From the NCBI GenBank assembly GCA_039812085.1, contig JBDHZU010000032.1, positions 1-16,128 on the forward strand: 16,128 bases of DNA, given 5' to 3'. The DNA is from JBDHZU01 sp039812085. GTDB lineage: Bacteria > Actinomycetota > Actinomycetes > S36-B12 > UBA10799. Position numbers and translations under genes: made by a program. The notes beneath the pieces are model-generated. The model saw nothing but the letters and a program-made list of their open reading frames with translations. It made no database searches and was not told the origin of the DNA. Below are positions 13,593-16,128 of this stretch, piece after piece. How positions within the stretch are numbered: the first letter of the stretch is position 1; each line of letters starts with the position of its first letter.

Positions 13593-15196
13593 GTGCAGTG
13601 AACAACATGCCCATCCTCACGCTGATGATCGTCATCCCATTACTGGGAGCGCTCGCTGTCATGCTGATTCCAGAAGCACAGGCCAAACTGGCTAAGTGGT
13701 TCGCGTTGGGTGTCAGTCTGCTGGTGTTCGTGATGATGGTCGCGATTGCTACGCAGTTCAAAGCGGATTCCCCGGACCAATTCCAGTTCGTGGATAGCTT
13801 CACCTGGATCAAGGCCTTCGGTGTTTCATTCAGCCTCGGTGTGGACGGAATCGCGCTGGTGCTGATCGCCCTGTCGGTGATCTTGGTGCCATTGGTGATC
13901 ATCGCTGGTTGGAATGATGCGGACGATAATCCGCACGCCAGTGTGCGGGGCTACTTTGCGCTGATCCTGGCGTTGGAAGCGTGCATGATCGGCGTCTTCG
14001 CCGCCATCGACGTATTCCTCTTCTACTTCATCTTCGAAGCGATGCTGCTGCCGGTGTACTTCCTGATTGGTCGATACGGCGGTCAGAACCGTCAATACGC
14101 CAGCATGAAGTTCCTCATCTACAGCTTGGTCGGTGGGCTGTTCATGCTCGCCAGCCTGATCGGGTTGTACGTCGTGGCAGGCAAGGAACTGGGTGCGGGA
14201 ACCTTCGACTTCCAAACCCTGACTCAACTGCACATCGATCCGGGTACCCAGAAGCTGTTGTTCCTTGGCTTCTTCCTGGCCTTCGCGATCAAGGCACCCC
14301 TGGTTCCATTCCACACCTGGCTGCCGGATGCAGCCGCTGCCTCCACTCCGGCGACCGCGGTACTGCTTGTTGGAGTGCTCGACAAGGTCGGAACCTTCGG
14401 AATGTTGCGCCTGTGTCTGCCGCTGTTCCCAGAGGCGTCGCGCTACTTCGCACCGTTGGTCATCGTGTTGTCGGTGGTCGGCATCATCTACGGTGCGCTG
14501 TTGGCGATTGGGCAAACCGATCTCAAGCGACTCATCGCCTATACCTCGATCAGTCACTTTGGGTTCATCGGTCTGGGTATCTTCGCGATGACGACCCAGG
14601 GTCAATCCGGTTCCACGTTCTACATGTTCAACCACGGTCTTTCCACCGGTGCACTGTTCTTGCTGGCGGGCTTCCTCATGACTCGTCGCGGATCGAACCT
14701 GATCCCGAGTTTCGGCGGGATCAATACGGTGGCACCGGTACTCACCGGCATGTTCTTGATCGCTGGTCTATCGTCAATGGGCCTGCCAGGAATGAGCAGC
14801 TTCGTCTCCGAGTTCCTGGTCTTGGCTGGAGCGTTCGCCAAGTACAAGGTGGCCGCGATCATCGCCACAACCGGCATCATTCTGGCAGCGATCTACATCC
14901 TGCTGATGTTCCAACGCATGATGACCGGCCCGATCAAGGCTGGCTGCGAGAAGGTCGGCGAGATCAACAAGCGAGAACTTGTCGCCATCGTTCCGTTGGT
15001 GTTGCTCATCATCGGATTGGGCTTCTATCCGAAGCCGGCATTGGATGTCATCAATCCCGCGGTTGATCGAGTCCTGACCAAGGTTGGTCAAGTCGATCCG
15101 CAACCAGCGATTGCAGGTGTGACCCAGACACCGGTTGAGCAGCCTGCGGTGACCAGTACCGCGCCTGCCACCTCGGCAAGTGAAGGAGCTCTCTAG
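13589..15196 (+). CDS. nuoM: NADH-quinone oxidoreductase subunit M (NuoM), antiporter-like subunit
   Basis: This is the middle antiporter-like proton-pumping subunit (535 residues, about 14 hydrophobic helices). The residues essential in E. coli NuoM have counterparts at nearly the same numbers: Glu150 (FYFIFEAMLLPVYFLIGRYG), Lys235 (FAIKAPLVPFHTWLPDA), Lys266 (GVLDKVGTFGMLRL) and Glu408 (FVSEFLVLAG), compared with Glu144, Lys234, Lys265 and Glu407. The tail after about residue 490 is soluble and rich in Pro, Thr, Ala and Gln. Start choice is uncertain. GTG 13589 gives the GTGA overlap with nuoL that recurs in this operon. GTG 13598 or ATG 13607 would remove 3 or 6 residues, and GAGGA at 13583-13587 is better placed for 13598. 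The TAG shares one base with the nuoN GTG. Confidence 0.96.
   Translation: MSAVNNMPILTLMIVIPLLGALAVMLIPEAQAKLAKWFALGVSLLVFVMMVAIATQFKADSPDQFQFVDSFTWIKAFGVSFSLGVDGIALVLIALSVILVPLVIIAGWNDADDNPHASVRGYFALILALEACMIGVFAAIDVFLFYFIFEAMLLPVYFLIGRYGGQNRQYASMKFLIYSLVGGLFMLASLIGLYVVAGKELGAGTFDFQTLTQLHIDPGTQKLLFLGFFLAFAIKAPLVPFHTWLPDAAAASTPATAVLLVGVLDKVGTFGMLRLCLPLFPEASRYFAPLVIVLSVVGIIYGALLAIGQTDLKRLIAYTSISHFGFIGLGIFAMTTQGQSGSTFYMFNHGLSTGALFLLAGFLMTRRGSNLIPSFGGINTVAPVLTGMFLIAGLSSMGLPGMSSFVSEFLVLAGAFAKYKVAAIIATTGIILAAIYILLMFQRMMTGPIKAGCEKVGEINKRELVAIVPLVLLIIGLGFYPKPALDVINPAVDRVLTKVGQVDPQPAIAGVTQTPVEQPAVTSTAPATSASEGAL
15183..15188 (+). promoter_or_regulatory. Shine-Dalgarno of nuoN
   Basis: AAGGAG lies 7 bases before GTG 15196, inside the end of nuoM, and supports that non-ATG start sharing the final G of the nuoM stop TAG. 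Confidence 0.75.
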
Positions 15197-16128
15197 TGAG
15201 TACGCAACTGCTTGCTGCTGACTTCGTGCTGCCGCATCTCGACTACGGTCAGTTGGCTCCGGCACTGATCGTGTTGCTGATGGCTGTCGTGTCGGTGCTG
15301 GTTGAGGCATTCGTTCCGGTGAACTCCCGGCGAGTTACCCAGATCATTCTGGTGGTCGCCACCCTCGTGGTTGCTTTTGGCTTCGTGGTCAAGAACGCTG
15401 GAACACGATCAGTAGCCGCTGCTGGAGCATTGGCCATTGACGGGCCTGGATTGTTCTTGCAGGGATTGCTGCTGGCAGCAGGTTTGCTGTGTGCGCTGCT
15501 GATTGCAGAAAAGGGTATCGACCCTGCCGGAGACGCCTTCACTGCTCGGCCACATGCGTTGCCAGGTAGTGAAGACGAACGTGAGTTCACCCGTCGTGGG
15601 CGGCTGACCACTGAAGTATGGCCGCTGTTCCTGTTCTCTATGGGCGGCATGTTGCTGTTCGTGGTGAGCAACGACCTGATGATGATGTTCGTCGCGCTTG
15701 AGGTCATGTCGCTGCCGCTGTACTTGATGGCGGGTCTGGCTCGTCGTCGGCGTTTGTTGAGCCAAGAGGCATCGCTGAAGTACTTCCTGCTCGGCGCGTT
15801 CGCTTCGGCGTTCTTCCTTTACGGCAGCGCTTTGGTTTACGGATTCGCTGGCACCATTTCGCTTAGCGGTATCTCCGATGCCATTTCTGCGAAGGCTGGA
15901 CCTAACGGTCTGCTGATTGCAGGTATCGGCTTGATGTCCGTTGGTTTGTTCTTCAAGGTGGCGGCTGTTCCGTTCCACATGTGGACGCCGGACGTCTACC
16001 AAGGTTCGCCGACTGCGATCACTGCATTCATGGCGTCATGCGTGAAGATCGCTGGGTTCGGGGCGTTCCTGCGGTTGATGTACGTGGCGTTCGGCAACAT
16101 GCACTGGGACTGGCGGCCGATGTTCTGG
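15196..16128 (+). CDS. nuoN: NADH-quinone oxidoreductase subunit N (NuoN), 3' truncated by window
   Basis: This antiporter-like subunit is next to NuoK in the membrane arm. The frame runs from GTG 15196 to the window edge without a stop, giving 311 residues of an expected 500 or so. Recognisable blocks are NDLMMMFVALEVMSLPLYLM, with the helix-5-type Glu169, then SLKYFLLGAFASAFFLYG, and FFKVAAVPFHMWTPDVYQGS with the helix-7-type Lys254, followed by PTAITAFMAS. A charged loop of about 37 residues (104-140, for example GSEDEREFTRRGR) separates two helices. I recall a similar loop in Streptomyces NuoN, whereas E. coli NuoN is shorter there. The start has AAGGAG 7 bases upstream and shares one base with the nuoM stop. 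As the last canonical gene it would complete the operon just beyond the window. Confidence 0.95.
   Translation, partial: MSTQLLAADFVLPHLDYGQLAPALIVLLMAVVSVLVEAFVPVNSRRVTQIILVVATLVVAFGFVVKNAGTRSVAAAGALAIDGPGLFLQGLLLAAGLLCALLIAEKGIDPAGDAFTARPHALPGSEDEREFTRRGRLTTEVWPLFLFSMGGMLLFVVSNDLMMMFVALEVMSLPLYLMAGLARRRRLLSQEASLKYFLLGAFASAFFLYGSALVYGFAGTISLSGISDAISAKAGPNGLLIAGIGLMSVGLFFKVAAVPFHMWTPDVYQGSPTAITAFMASCVKIAGFGAFLRLMYVAFGNMHWDWRPMFW

Noticed and set aside
13826..14635. Antisense open frame (269 codons) inside nuoM, very rich in Gln, Glu, Asp and His
   Set aside because: The composition is the complement of hydrophobic membrane-helix codons (CTG and ATC reversed), so it is a shadow and not a gene.
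1..16128. Search for a novel system, mobile element, CRISPR array, RNA gene or repeat cluster
   Set aside because: Coding is essentially continuous with fully assigned complex I genes. There are no repeated spacers, transposase motifs, tRNA-like folds or unassigned genes.

Overview
The window is an almost complete bacterial respiratory complex I operon. All genes lie on the + strand, in the canonical order nuoA-B-C-D-E-F-G-H-I-J-K-L-M-N. It is preceded by the 3' part of a FAD-dependent geranylgeranyl-reductase family gene, and it is cut off inside nuoN at the right edge. Apart from a 124-base spacer before nuoA and two tiny gaps (12 bases between nuoA and nuoB, 10 bases between nuoK and nuoL), everything is protein-coding. 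I see no tRNA, rRNA, mobile element, CRISPR array or repeat family.

The host is most likely an actinobacterium (class Actinomycetes). The evidence is moderately high GC (high fifties percent by eye), frequent GTG starts, and a geranylgeranyl reductase directly upstream of nuoA. Several protein traits also fit actinobacterial complex I: a long disordered NuoC N-terminus, a long hydrophilic NuoJ tail, and a charged loop of about 37 residues in NuoN. The GC content and frequent TTG leucine codons are less extreme than in Streptomyces. I cannot name a genus.

Layout: positions 1-692 hold the reductase fragment. Positions 693-816 are the presumed control region and nuoA ribosome binding site. From 817 to 5846 lie nuoA to nuoF, covering the small membrane subunit A, the Q-module (B, C, D) and the first N-module genes (E, F). 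From 5846 to 10425 lie nuoG (N-module), nuoH (quinone-chamber membrane subunit) and nuoI (two-cluster ferredoxin). From 10422 to 16128 lie the membrane-arm genes J, K, L, M and partial N.

Together the proteins form NADH:quinone (here probably menaquinone) oxidoreductase. NADH is oxidised at the FMN of NuoF. Electrons pass through the Fe-S clusters of E, F, G, I and B to quinone at the B/D/H interface, and coupled proton translocation occurs in H, J/K, L, M and N. All Fe-S ligand sets I looked for are intact, and so are the charged membrane residues I checked in A, K, L, M and N. Most neighbouring genes overlap by 1-11 bases, which points to one transcript with translational coupling. The upstream reductase resembles enzymes that saturate isoprenoid chains, including menaquinone side chains, so the linkage may join electron-carrier maturation to its user.

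I looked for an undescribed system and did not find one. The region is a well-conserved housekeeping operon. The points worth a second look are modest and are listed as findings.
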